Source: Phaeocystidibacter luteus
Lineage (GTDB): Bacteria; Bacteroidota; Bacteroidia; Flavobacteriales; Schleiferiaceae
Length of the DNA: 64,000 bases
Direction of reading: 5' to 3'
Assembly (NCBI RefSeq): GCF_008933115.1
Contig: NZ_WBVO01000002.1
Span: 124,001 to 188,000 of the forward strand
Below the pieces are notes generated by a model. The model was not told the origin of the DNA. It was given only the letters and a program-made list of their open reading frames with translations, and did no database searches. Each line of letters opens with the position of its first letter. Within the stretch, counting starts at the first letter, position 1. The position numbers and the translations under genes are program-made. Below, piece by piece: positions 52,157 through 60,525 of the stretch.

Positions 52157-52669
52157 TCAGTCCTTGGGTTTCTTGTAAATCGGCACAGTGGAGCACGCTT
52201 CTCCATACATCAAACTTTGAACAACCGGTGTGAGTTTCTCAGTTAGCTTGATATACGCTTGAACAGGCACAGGTAGATTTGAGCATCCTTTCACAATGAC
52301 TTTCTTCCCATGGTATTCATCCACGTCAAGTTGATTGATAACCGTTTCGAAAATCAGTGCTTCCAACGCTTCCCTATCGCCGTAAACCGTGCGAATCGCT
52401 CTACCGTTTAAGGCTCGGGCAACTAGGATCCACGCCCATTGAGGAATGATGGCGTCTTCAGAACAAAAGACATGGACGTATGCGTCGTTATACTGAGACC
52501 AATCGTGATTTTTAATATGATCACGAAAGTCTTTTTCCCGGAGCATTACGCCTTCGTAAAGCCAAGGTGCAATGTCAAGAGCATGACGTTTGCTCTTGGG
52601 GTACAGCTCTTCAAGGTCGATATTCACCAACCCGCTATTGGCAATTTTATTTACGATTTCATCAGCCAT
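52157..52669 (-). CDS. DUF2480 family protein (SUF cluster associate)
   Basis: 170 aa. Starts MADEIVNKIANSGLVNIDLE and contains LYEGVMLREKDFRDHIKNHD, VHVFCSEDAIIPQWAWILVA and VIVKGCSNLPVPVQAYIKLT, the pattern of the Bacteroidota DUF2480 family regularly found beside sufE and sufT. One or two conserved cysteines (C in GCSNLP and in GEACSTVP) could matter for Fe-S work. The stop of sufT is 1 bp before its start. Role in Fe-S biogenesis inferred from context only. Confidence 0.88.
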   Translation of the reverse strand: MADEIVNKIANSGLVNIDLEELYPKSKRHALDIAPWLYEGVMLREKDFRDHIKNHDWSQYNDAYVHVFCSEDAIIPQWAWILVARALNGRAIRTVYGDREALEALIFETVINQLDVDEYHGKKVIVKGCSNLPVPVQAYIKLTEKLTPVVQSLMYGEACSTVPIYKKPKD

Positions 52670-52670
52670 C

Positions 52671-53009
52671 TTAGAACATACCGAGTTCGAGGCGAGCTTC
52701 TTCGCTCATCATATCTTTTGTCCAAGGCGGATCGAAGGTTATTTCCACTTCTGCAGTCGTAACAATGTCGATGGTTTTTACCTTTTCTTCAACTTCTACG
52801 GGAAGTGATTCCGCAACCGGACAGTTCGGAGAGGTGAGCGTCATGAGTACATGTACGTCGCCTTCTTCGCTTACGTTCACGTCGTAAACGAGTCCGAGCT
52901 CATATATGTCAACTGGGATTTCTGGGTCGTATATGGTGCGTAGCACATCAACCACATCTTCACCCAATTTCTGCATTTGTTCTTCTGATAAAGCCATAGC
53001 TGTGCTCAT
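52671..53009 (-). CDS. sufT: SufT / MIP18-family (DUF59) Fe-S assembly protein
   Basis: 112 aa DUF59 protein: VVDVLRTIYDPEIPVDIYEL, GLVYDVNVSEEGDVHVLMTL, then the T(L/S)PNCPVAESLP motif with the conserved Cys, and VEITFDPPWTKDMMSEEARL at the end. In related bacteria SufT helps deliver or mature Fe-S clusters alongside SUF. Located between sufE (2 bp) and the DUF2480 gene (1 bp) in a tight minus-strand operon. Confidence 0.93.
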   Translation of the reverse strand: MSTAMALSEEQMQKLGEDVVDVLRTIYDPEIPVDIYELGLVYDVNVSEEGDVHVLMTLTSPNCPVAESLPVEVEEKVKTIDIVTTAEVEITFDPPWTKDMMSEEARLELGMF

Positions 53010-53011
53010 GC

Positions 53012-53434
53012 TTATTTAGATTGATAGGCGAGGGCGTAGAACTTCATTTGTTTGATCATTGAAACTAGACCATTCGCTCTGGTCGGAGAGAGGTGATCTT
53101 TCAAACCGATTTCATCAACAAAAGATAAATCGGCATTGACAATGGCTTCTGGTGATTGACCACTGAGCACACGCACCATCAAGGCGATAATTCCCTTGGT
53201 AATGATCGCGTCGCTGTCGGCCGTGAAAGTCACGTTCTGACCATCATAATCGGCGTGCAGCCAAACGCGACTTTGACAACCCTTGATAAGGTTATCGTCC
53301 ACCTTGTGTTGCTCATCAATTAAAGGGAGTTCTTTGCCCAATGAAATGATGTGGTCATACTTATCCATCCAGTCTTCAAACATGTCGAATTCATCGACAA
53401 TATCTGTTGTCCTCTCTTGAATGCTCTCGCTCAT
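53012..53434 (-). CDS. sufE: Cysteine desulfuration protein SufE
   Basis: 140 aa sulfur-transfer partner of SufS. Family start VDEFDMFEDWMDKYDHIISL and LPLID, then the sulfur-accepting Cys C53 in NLIKGCQSRVWL, followed by GIIALMVRVLSGQSPEAI and SPTRANGLVSM. It accepts persulfide from SufS and passes it to SufBCD. It lies 4 bp downstream of sufS. Confidence 0.96.
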   Translation of the reverse strand: MSESIQERTTDIVDEFDMFEDWMDKYDHIISLGKELPLIDEQHKVDDNLIKGCQSRVWLHADYDGQNVTFTADSDAIITKGIIALMVRVLSGQSPEAIVNADLSFVDEIGLKDHLSPTRANGLVSMIKQMKFYALAYQSK

Positions 53435-53438
53435 ACGC

Positions 53439-54668
53439 TTACTTCAACATTGGAATTACTCGGTTTAAGCCGGCAACCAATGTGTCAATTTCTTCCTTTG
53501 TGTTGTACAATCCCATTGATGCGCGAATTGTTCCTGGAACATTCAAACGATTCATAAGGGGTTGTGTGCAATGGTGACCTGTTCTCACGGCGATGCCAAG
53601 CTGGTCAAGCAGGGTTCCTACATCATACGGATGAAGGCCCTCGATGTTAAAACTGAACAGGGCCGATTTCTGAGGTGCCGTACCGTGAATGGTCATCCCA
53701 TCAACTTCGCTCAAGGCTTTGGTGCCATATTCCAATAGCTCGGCCTCATAATGCGTGATGTTTTCCATTCCGATTGCGTTCAGCCAATCGAGCGAAGCAG
53801 CCCAAGCAATCACGCCCTCGATGTGCGGGGTTCCGGCTTCAAACTTATGAGGTAGATCTGCATATGTTGTCTTCTCGAAAGTGACAGTGGCAATCATTTC
53901 GCCTCCACCTTGATATGGGGGAAGTTTATTCAGCCATTCTTCTTTGCCATATAATGCACCGATGCCAGTAGGACCATACATCTTGTGTGCGCTGATCGCG
54001 TAGAAGTCAACGTCCAAATCACGGACATCTACTTTCAAGTGGGGCATACTTTGCGCACCATCAATCATTACTGCGGCACCAACTTCATGGGCCATTTTGG
54101 TCATTTTCTTGACAGGGTTGATGGTTCCCAGGGCGTTCGATATGTGGTTGAAAGCTACTAGGACTGTCTTTTCGGTGAGCAGGGTTTGATATGCTTCAAG
54201 GTCAAGAACACCTCGGTCATCCATAGGGATAACCTTGAGGGTGGCGCCTTTGCGTTCGCACATCATTTGCCAAGGAACAATATTGCTATGGTGTTCTAAT
54301 GTGGAAATGATGACTTCATCTCTAGGTTTCACCAGCTCACCAAAACTCCAAGCCACCGTATTGATGCTGTCGGTAGTTCCCTTCGTGAAAATAACTTCTC
54401 GTGCATGCTCGGCATTAATATGCGCACGGAGCTTTTCGCGAGTCACTTCAAAAGCATCAGTAGCTTGTTGACTTAAGTGATGTACGCCGCGGTGCACATT
54501 AGAATTGATGCGCTCGTAGTAATCCGTGATTGCATCGGTCATGGCTTTTGGCTTGTGAGTAGTCGCGCCATTATCCATGTAAACGAGTGGTTTGCCGTTT
54601 ACTTCTCGTGAAAGAACGGGAAACTGCTTGCGAATATCGTTGATATCAAATGATATGGTGTTCTCCAT
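53439..54668 (-). CDS. sufS: Cysteine desulfurase SufS
   Basis: PLP enzyme that takes sulfur from L-cysteine for Fe-S assembly. 409 aa from the ATG at 54668 (MENTISFDINDIRKQFPVLS); codons upstream to 54698 are not needed. Motifs: VYMDNGATTHKPKAM, EVIFTKGTTDSINTVAWSFG, PLP lysine K229 in DFYAISAHKMYGPTGIG and active-site Cys C367 in AVRTGHHCTQPLM, the short-loop type II form that needs SufE. Heads the operon sufS-sufE-sufT-DUF2480-DUF3050. Confidence 0.97.
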   Translation of the reverse strand: MENTISFDINDIRKQFPVLSREVNGKPLVYMDNGATTHKPKAMTDAITDYYERINSNVHRGVHHLSQQATDAFEVTREKLRAHINAEHAREVIFTKGTTDSINTVAWSFGELVKPRDEVIISTLEHHSNIVPWQMMCERKGATLKVIPMDDRGVLDLEAYQTLLTEKTVLVAFNHISNALGTINPVKKMTKMAHEVGAAVMIDGAQSMPHLKVDVRDLDVDFYAISAHKMYGPTGIGALYGKEEWLNKLPPYQGGGEMIATVTFEKTTYADLPHKFEAGTPHIEGVIAWAASLDWLNAIGMENITHYEAELLEYGTKALSEVDGMTIHGTAPQKSALFSFNIEGLHPYDVGTLLDQLGIAVRTGHHCTQPLMNRLNVPGTIRASMGLYNTKEEIDTLVAGLNRVIPMLK

Positions 54669-54770
54669 TGTGGTGCAAAGGTCGTAAATGAAACGCACAA
54701 AATAGAACAGTTCTAAATTGGTAATGTTCAGATTGAGGAATACCTGTGCAACGTGAAGGAAAACAGCTCC

Positions 54771-55790
54771 TTACATGAGGATTTGGTTCTCCGCTTCAGT
54801 AGGTGCAGGGATGTCGGATTCATCGAGCATTTCCCGAAGGTCGATTTCAATGGTCCGACTCAAATTGGTGATAGGAATATCGTTTGCCCCGCCTTGGAAG
54901 GGGTTCTCGCTAACCTCTCCAATTTTATCCATTGTGTAGAATACCCAAGATACGAGCATGCTGAATGGGATGTTCATCCAAATGAGGATGTTGCCTAGTT
55001 TCTCGAATTCTGCAATCATTCCTAAAGGGAGTAGTAAGAGGAAGAGCCAGACGAAGTAACGATTGAGTGTGGCAAATTGACGAGGATACGGGAAGTTTTT
55101 AATTCGTTCACATTTGCCTTGCTCGGTATAGAACTCCTCAATCATGCCTTGCAGCTTTACGTGTCGGAAATCATCAATTAGGTCTTTCGATCTCAGATGC
55201 TTAAGGTCTGCCGATTGGAGACTTAGGATATGTGTTGCCCTGTTCTTTTTTGCGAGTACATATTTGAGGTCTGAATCGCTCAGAAGGTCTATCATTTCCG
55301 ATTCGAGGGAGACGTCATGCTCGCGGACCGAGAATCTTCTGCGGTACTCTTCATTTCGCCTTTGATTCATGTTTTCCCATGGTTTCGTTTGGCGCAATTG
55401 ATGTCGCAATGCGGCTAGCCAGGCTATATGGCGGTAAATGAGTCGCTTGTGAATAGAGTGGATTTCTTCCTTTGTGAGATCGCTATTGCCAAAATCATTC
55501 GTGACGAAATCTCTTGCTGTCACGCCCCAGGTTCGACTTGCGTTTACGATTGCACCCCAGATTTTTCGTGCCTCCCAAAGTCGGTCGTAGGTCGCGTTGT
55601 TCTTAAAGCCTATCAGAAAAGCGACCGCAGTGCCAATGAGAGTCACAGGAATCCAAGGAATTGAAATCCATTTGAAATCAAGCACTTCATAGGCGACGGT
55701 TGCGATGGACGCTATGAGGGCAAATTTGTAGAGGTCTCGACGCGTCCAAATTAGGGCTTCGAGCAGTTTGAAATGACTTCCTGCGTGCAT
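54771..55790 (-). CDS. Bestrophin-family anion channel
   Basis: 339 aa membrane protein. The family N-terminus (LLEALIWTRRDLYKFALIAS), helix 1-2 motif TLIGTAVAFLIGFKNNATYD-RLWEARKIWGAIVNASR and later IPFSMLVSWVFYTMDKIGEV-SENPFQGGANDIPI are diagnostic of bacterial bestrophins (RFP-TM, Pfam Bestrophin). These form pentameric anion channels. Lies between the two SUF blocks on the minus strand, apparently monocistronic. Confidence 0.94.
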   Translation of the reverse strand: MHAGSHFKLLEALIWTRRDLYKFALIASIATVAYEVLDFKWISIPWIPVTLIGTAVAFLIGFKNNATYDRLWEARKIWGAIVNASRTWGVTARDFVTNDFGNSDLTKEEIHSIHKRLIYRHIAWLAALRHQLRQTKPWENMNQRRNEEYRRRFSVREHDVSLESEMIDLLSDSDLKYVLAKKNRATHILSLQSADLKHLRSKDLIDDFRHVKLQGMIEEFYTEQGKCERIKNFPYPRQFATLNRYFVWLFLLLLPLGMIAEFEKLGNILIWMNIPFSMLVSWVFYTMDKIGEVSENPFQGGANDIPITNLSRTIEIDLREMLDESDIPAPTEAENQILM

Positions 55791-56398
55791 GGTGTGGTCG
55801 GTTTGGAAAGGAAGTTAACACTTTGATGGGAATGGAGTTTTGTGAATGGGCTTGCGAAGCGGGGCATTTTGGGGTGCTATACAATGGGTTTGATGCCCCC
55901 ACCGCCCAACCATCAATTTCCGACTATTAGACCATACGAGTCGTATGATAAACGTTTACAATCGGCTAGTTTTTCACAGTTCGTTTTGTGTCTGAGAATC
56001 GTCGACTCCCCCTTTGGAATCGTAACTTGAGACCGGGGAGGGGATGCAAGCCCCAGCCCTAAACCAACGCCTATGCTTGAACCTGTTGTTCCGACTTGAG
56101 ACTGAGTTTTTGAAACGTATCTTGCGGTCCCGTGGTCTGCCGTCACGGCTCCAAATATCGGAATGCCTCCTATATGTCGACCTTATCTAGGAAGAAAAAT
56201 GAGATGTTAACTTTAACCAGTAATTAAGTCTAAAACCTGTCAACCAAAATCAGGAAGGGACATTACTTCGTCCATAAGTCCATAAGTCCATAAGTCCATA
56301 AGTCCATAAGTCCATAAGTCCATGCGTCTATAAGTCCGAAAGTCCAACCCTCCAACCCTCCAACCCTCCAACCCTCAAATCCTTTAACCCTCCACCCA
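55791..56398. repeat. Long spacer: family C element (inverted) and 16-unit octamer array
   Basis: 55791-55935 is unremarkable non-coding DNA with GGGCTTGCGAAGCGGGGC-like palindromic sequence. A family C copy in inverse orientation spans 55940-56063 (AAACGTTTACAATCGGCTAG ... CTTGAGACCGGGGAGGGG). From 56271 to 56398 there are exactly sixteen 8-bp units: TCCATAAG x6, TCCATGCG, TCTATAAG, TCCGAAAG, TCCAACCC x4, TCAAATCC, TTTAACCC, TCCACCCA. The next base is the A of the deaminase ATG at 56399. Confidence 0.9.
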
Positions 56399-56884
56399 AT
56401 GACCCACCACCTTCCACACATCAAAAAGTGCATTGAACTTTCGCAAAAGAGTCTAGATAATGGCGATGCGCCCTTCGGGTCTATCGTGGTGAAAGACGGT
56501 GAGGTGATAGCGGAATCGACAAACTTTGCGGCAAGAAGGGTGAGTGACCATGCCGAGATTGTTGCCTTGCATTTGGCACATGAGAAGCTTGGTACATCTA
56601 ATTTGGAAGGAGCTATTCTGTATTCCAACTGCGAACCGTGCCCAATGTGTTCCTTCATGGCTCGCGAATACAAAGTAGCCGAGGTGGTTTACGCGTTGCC
56701 TTCGCCATTTATGGGCGGACATTCAAAGTGGAATATAATGGAGGATGATGAGCTTGAGCGATTCCCTCCGTTCTTTGGTAAGCCGCCAAAAGTGACGGCC
56801 GGACTGATGGAAGCCGAAGCAAAGGCAGTATTCGATCAAACGCCGTTGTGGATGTTTGGGTCGGGGGCTAGAGAAAAAAAATAG
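56399..56884 (+). CDS. Nucleoside/nucleobase deaminase (cytidine-deaminase fold)
   Basis: 161 aa zinc deaminase resembling guanine deaminase (GuaD-like) and tRNA adenosine deaminases. Zinc motifs: SDHAEIVAL (H51, catalytic E53) and SNCEPCPMCSFMA (C81, C84). GDAPFGSIVVKDGEVIAEST is the family N-terminus and YALPSPFMGGHSKW follows. Expected to deaminate guanine or another purine. The coding region starts directly at the end of a 16-unit octamer array, and the terminal Lys codons (..REKK) form the A tract that is the T tract of the opposing terminator. Confidence 0.88.
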   Translation: MTHHLPHIKKCIELSQKSLDNGDAPFGSIVVKDGEVIAESTNFAARRVSDHAEIVALHLAHEKLGTSNLEGAILYSNCEPCPMCSFMAREYKVAEVVYALPSPFMGGHSKWNIMEDDELERFPPFFGKPPKVTAGLMEAEAKAVFDQTPLWMFGSGAREKK

Positions 56885-56913
56885 AGCCCCGTTCTGGAGC
56901 TCTACAAAACTGG
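56872..56913 (-). terminator. Rho-independent terminator of the SPFH lipoprotein gene
   Basis: Minus strand: AGAGCTCC-AGAAC-GGGGCTCT followed by ATTTTTTTTC. An 8-bp stem with one G-U pair, 17 bp past the stop at 56930. Its T tract overlaps the end of the deaminase ORF. Confidence 0.85.
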
Positions 56914-56929
56914 TGTCGCTTATTTTGGA

Positions 56930-57703
56930 TCAATCGCTGATTAAAACCGAAGATTCATCATCAGTGATAATGACTTTGGCATTGTTGGAGTTGCTCAGCT
57001 CAAGGAATGCCTCAATTCTCCTAAGCTCTAAAATTTGTGGAGTTAGACCTTCAGAAAGAATTTGTTGTGCATCTCGAGTACCCTCTGCTTCAATAATCTT
57101 CCTTTTGGCTTCTTGCCTTTCTTCCTGAAGCACAAATTCCATCCGCATGGCGTCTTGTTCAGCTTGAAGTTTACGCTCAATGGAAGACGCTAGCCCAGGT
57201 GGAAGTTGAATGTTCTTCATCAAAACGGCCTCGATAATCAAGCCTTGCTCATAAAGCGTGGCATTCATGCGCTCTTTAATTTGTTGCTCAATTTCTGAGC
57301 GCATTCCAGAGTGCATGTCCTTGGCAAAGTACTGCGCACACACATCAGCTGATGCCGATCTAAACACGTTAGCCACGATAGATTCGTACTCAAGTCCGAG
57401 CGTTCTGATCACCTGCGGTACATTTTCACTGTCAATTCTATAGAGAATGGAAATGGTTGAATTGATGCTCAATCCCTCTTTACTCGGAATGTTTAGGGAA
57501 AGTTCGAGGTTGTTGGTTTGAATAGATGTCTTGATTACTCGAGTAGTAAATGGGAAGTACCAAACGGGTTGTTCCACGTACACACGATTGTCGAGCTTAC
57601 CCAAAGTTTGCTTGACGGCAGCTTCGCCGGGGCGAACGACAGCACAGCTTTGAAGCATAATTCCCAAAAGCAAAATCACGGGAAGGAGGCGCAGATTTTT
57701 CAT
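56930..57703 (-). CDS. Prohibitin/SPFH-family lipoprotein
   Basis: 257 aa. The N-terminus is a lipoprotein signal (MKNLRLLPVILLLGIMLQSC) with C20, which would tether the SPFH domain outside the cytoplasmic face. The SPFH/band-7 domain follows (VVRPGEAAVKQTLGKLDNRV, EQPVWYFPFTTRVIKTSIQ, SKEGLSINSTISILYRID), then a long coiled coil (AEQDAMRMEFVLQEERQEAK-RKIIEAEGTRDAQQI) and ILELRRIEAFLELSNSNNAK. Band-7 proteins form membrane-associated rings that organise proteases or lipids. Divergent to the suf operon, with a CATTAC-GTAATG inverted repeat in the spacer. Confidence 0.9.
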   Translation of the reverse strand: MKNLRLLPVILLLGIMLQSCAVVRPGEAAVKQTLGKLDNRVYVEQPVWYFPFTTRVIKTSIQTNNLELSLNIPSKEGLSINSTISILYRIDSENVPQVIRTLGLEYESIVANVFRSASADVCAQYFAKDMHSGMRSEIEQQIKERMNATLYEQGLIIEAVLMKNIQLPPGLASSIERKLQAEQDAMRMEFVLQEERQEAKRKIIEAEGTRDAQQILSEGLTPQILELRRIEAFLELSNSNNAKVIITDDESSVLISD

Positions 57704-57733
57704 AAGGCTTTGTTTATGTGAATATCAATTATC

Positions 57734-57750
57734 CATTACACTTTGTAATG
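57734..57750. promoter_or_regulatory. Inverted repeat CATTAC-ACTTT-GTAATG in the divergent spacer
   Basis: A 6-bp perfect inverted repeat with 5-bp spacer between the SPFH lipoprotein gene and sufA. It may be an operator for either gene or a small hairpin; coordinates are good to within a base or two. Confidence 0.35.
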
Positions 57751-57874
57751 TAACACGATAGCACAAAAACTGTTCCTGAAGAGTTGTTGTTTAAGATTCT
57801 GACTAAACCACAACAGTATGTCAGACCCCAACAGCCTCCTCTCTCAAAAGTGGAGGAGTTCAGTAATCATTTCG

Positions 57875-57882
57875 TAGTTTTG
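57875..57882 (+). promoter_or_regulatory. Putative -7 box (TAGTTTTG) of the sufABCD operon
   Basis: TAGTTTTG, full TAnnTTTG match, 31 bp before the sufA ATG at 57913. No clear -33 element and no recognised IscR/Fur-type box. Confidence 0.45.
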
Positions 57883-57912
57883 CAAAGAATTAGACTGATT
57901 CCAAACAAGAGT

Positions 57913-58242
57913 ATGATAAACGTATCAGAACCTGCATTGAGCAAGCTTCAAAGCTTGGTAGCAGAAGAGGGTAAAAACCTCGATTCTGCGTTCATCCGCG
58001 TAGGCGTCGCCAGCGGCGGTTGCTCAGGTCTTTCATACAAGATGGAAATTGTAGAGGACGAGCAAGAAGGAGATAAACTCTTTGAAGATAAAGGTGTTAA
58101 GATTTTAGTGGACAAGAAAAGTCTCCTTTATCTCCTAGGGACTACGCTCGAATATAGTGGAGGCCTCAACGGTAAAGGATTCTCCTTCAATAACCCCAAC
58201 GCTTCGCGCACCTGCGGATGTGGCGAAAGCTTCGCCGTTTAA
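57913..58242 (+). CDS. sufA: HesB/IscA-type Fe-S assembly protein SufA
   Basis: A-type carrier, 109 aa from the ATG at 57913 (MINVSEPALSKLQSLVAEEG). The open frame upstream to 57784 does not belong to the family. The three cluster-binding cysteines are present: C37 (GVASGGCSGLSY), and C101, C103 in the ASRTCGCGESFAV C-terminus. First gene of sufA-sufB-sufC-sufD. Transfers Fe-S clusters from the SufBCD scaffold to target proteins. Confidence 0.95.
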   Translation: MINVSEPALSKLQSLVAEEGKNLDSAFIRVGVASGGCSGLSYKMEIVEDEQEGDKLFEDKGVKILVDKKSLLYLLGTTLEYSGGLNGKGFSFNNPNASRTCGCGESFAV

Positions 58243-58266
58243 GAATTTCGAAATCGCAAGATTTTC

Positions 58267-59709
58267 ATGAGCAATAGCGATCAGATATTAGATGACGTAA
58301 CCAAAAAGGAGTACGAGTACGGTTTCTATACCAATATTGAATCCGACCGTGCCCCCAAAGGTTTGAATGAAGACATCATCCGGTTCATCTCTGCAAAGAA
58401 GAACGAGCCGGAATGGATGACAGAATGGAGACTCGATGCCTACCACAAATGGCTCGAAATGACAGAACCTACTTGGCTCAAGCCAAAGTATGTACAACCC
58501 GATTTTCAGGAAATAACGTACTTCGCTGCTCCAAAAAAGAAAGAAGGTCCTGATAGCCTCGACGAAGTGGATCCCGAACTTCTCAAAACCTTTGAGAAAC
58601 TGGGTATTTCCCTCGACGAACAGAAACGTCTTACCGGCGTGGCTATGGACGTAGTTGTCGATTCAGTTTCGGTTGCTACCACCTTCAAGAAGACATTACG
58701 CGAACTCGGTATCATCTTCTGCTCCATGAGCGAAGCCATTCAGGAGCATCCCGAATTGGTGAAGAAGTATCTCGGCACCGTGGTTCCTAAAACAGACAAC
58801 TTCTACGCAGCACTCAACTCGGCGGTGTTTACCGACGGTTCATTCTGCTACATTCCCAAAGGTGTAAAATGCCCAATGGAATTGTCAACGTACTTCCGAA
58901 TCAACGAGGCAGGTACCGGTCAGTTTGAACGCACACTGGTTGTGGCCGACAAAGGATCTTATGTTTCATACCTGGAGGGTTGTACAGCGCCTCAGCGTGA
59001 CGAAAACCAGCTGCACGCCGCAGTGGTTGAGCTCGTAGCCCTCGATGATGCCGAGATCAAGTACAGCACAGTTCAAAACTGGTATCCTGGCGATGCTGAT
59101 GGAAAAGGCGGGGTGTACAACTTCGTTACCAAGCGCGGTATCTGCGAGAAGAATGCGAAAATTAGCTGGACACAGGTGGAGACTGGTTCCGCAGTTACCT
59201 GGAAGTATCCTAGCTGTATCCTGAAAGGCGACAATTCAATCGGTGAGTTCTACAGCGTGGCTGTGACGAACAATCATCAGCAGGCAGACACCGGAACCAA
59301 AATGATTCACCTTGGAAAGAATACCAAGAGTACTATCATTTCGAAGGGTATCTGTGCCGGAAGTTCAGACGGCAGCTATCGTGGATTGGTGAAAATTGGT
59401 CCGCGCGCACACAATGCCCGTAACTTCTCTCAATGTGATTCACTTCTCATGGGCGACGGATGTGGTAGCCACACCTTCCCATACATCGAGACACAGAATA
59501 AATCAGCCAAAATCGAGCACGAGGCTACCACCTCGAAAATCGGTGAAGATCAAATCTTCTATTGTAACCAGCGCGGAATCGGGACGGAAGAAGCCGTTGC
59601 ACTCATCGTAAACGGATACGCAAAAGAAGTCTTGAATCAACTTCCAATGGAGTTCGCCGTAGAGGCACAAAAACTCCTCGCCATTTCACTCGAAGGTTCA
59701 GTAGGCTAA
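58267..59709 (+). CDS. sufB: Fe-S cluster assembly protein SufB
   Basis: Scaffold subunit of the SufBC2D complex, 480 aa. Typical: [40 protein letters not shown]-like segment ([20 protein letters not shown]), [66 protein letters not shown] and the conserved C-terminal [20 protein letters not shown]. 24 bp after sufA. Forms beta-helix with SufD; the ATPase SufC drives it. Confidence 0.98.
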   Translation: MSNSDQILDDVTKKEYEYGFYTNIESDRAPKGLNEDIIRFISAKKNEPEWMTEWRLDAYHKWLEMTEPTWLKPKYVQPDFQEITYFAAPKKKEGPDSLDEVDPELLKTFEKLGISLDEQKRLTGVAMDVVVDSVSVATTFKKTLRELGIIFCSMSEAIQEHPELVKKYLGTVVPKTDNFYAALNSAVFTDGSFCYIPKGVKCPMELSTYFRINEAGTGQFERTLVVADKGSYVSYLEGCTAPQRDENQLHAAVVELVALDDAEIKYSTVQNWYPGDADGKGGVYNFVTKRGICEKNAKISWTQVETGSAVTWKYPSCILKGDNSIGEFYSVAVTNNHQQADTGTKMIHLGKNTKSTIISKGICAGSSDGSYRGLVKIGPRAHNARNFSQCDSLLMGDGCGSHTFPYIETQNKSAKIEHEATTSKIGEDQIFYCNQRGIGTEEAVALIVNGYAKEVLNQLPMEFAVEAQKLLAISLEGSVG

Positions 59710-59758
59710 TCATCAACAAAGGAAAATCGGCCGGAAGGCCAAAAGCACTAGCACGGTA

Positions 59759-60514
59759 ATGCTCAATATCAAAAACTTACACGCTAACATCGAGGAAAAG
59801 CAGATTCTGAAGGGAATCAACCTCGAAGTTAAACCGGGAGAAGTTCACGCAATCATGGGTCCTAATGGATCAGGAAAAAGTACTCTTTCTAGCGTGATTG
59901 CAGGTAGAGAAGATTATGACGTTTCAGAAGGAAGCATCGATTTCCTAGGCGAAAACGTTCTCGACCTCAGCCCAGAGGAACGCGCTCAATTGGGGATTTT
60001 CCTCTCTTTCCAATACCCAATCGAAATCCCTGGTGTAAGCGTTTCAAACTTTCTCAAAACCTCCATCAACGAAATTCGCAAAGCACGCGGTCAAGAGCCT
60101 ATGAGTGCTGCGGACCTTCTCAAGAAAATGAGAGAGAAGTTGAAGGTGCTTGAAATGGATAAATCCTTCTTGAGTCGCTCCCTAAACGAAGGGTTCTCTG
60201 GTGGTGAGAAGAAGCGAAACGAGATCTTCCAAATGGCAATGCTCGAACCAAAACTGGCCATCCTCGATGAGACCGATTCTGGTTTGGATATTGATGCCCT
60301 GCGCATCGTTGCCAATGGTGTGAATAAGTTCAGAAGTGAAGACAACGCCGTTGTAGTTATCACACACTACCAGCGTCTACTCGATTACATCGTTCCTGAT
60401 GTTGTACACGTACTCATGAATGGAAAAATCGTGAAGTCGGGAGATAAGAGTCTCGCACTCGAACTAGAAGACAAAGGATACGACTGGATTAAGCAGGAAG
60501 TTGCTTCTATCTAA
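59759..60514 (+). CDS. sufC: Fe-S cluster assembly ATPase SufC
   Basis: ABC-type ATPase, 251 aa. Walker A GPNGSGKSTLSSV, Q loop FQYPIEIPGVSVSNFL, signature LNEGFSGGEKKRNEIFQMA, Walker B KLAILDETDSGLDIDAL and H-loop VVITHYQRLLDYI. The sequence is the close SufC type; it drives cluster assembly on SufB/SufD. 49 bp after sufB, 11 bp before sufD. Confidence 0.98.
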   Translation: MLNIKNLHANIEEKQILKGINLEVKPGEVHAIMGPNGSGKSTLSSVIAGREDYDVSEGSIDFLGENVLDLSPEERAQLGIFLSFQYPIEIPGVSVSNFLKTSINEIRKARGQEPMSAADLLKKMREKLKVLEMDKSFLSRSLNEGFSGGEKKRNEIFQMAMLEPKLAILDETDSGLDIDALRIVANGVNKFRSEDNAVVVITHYQRLLDYIVPDVVHVLMNGKIVKSGDKSLALELEDKGYDWIKQEVASI

Positions 60515-60525
60515 AAACCCTTACT

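Noticed and set aside
56263-56673. 136-codon minus-strand ORF
   Set aside because: It is antisense to the deaminase gene plus the octamer array (giving repeated Trp/Gly/Leu); not a protein.
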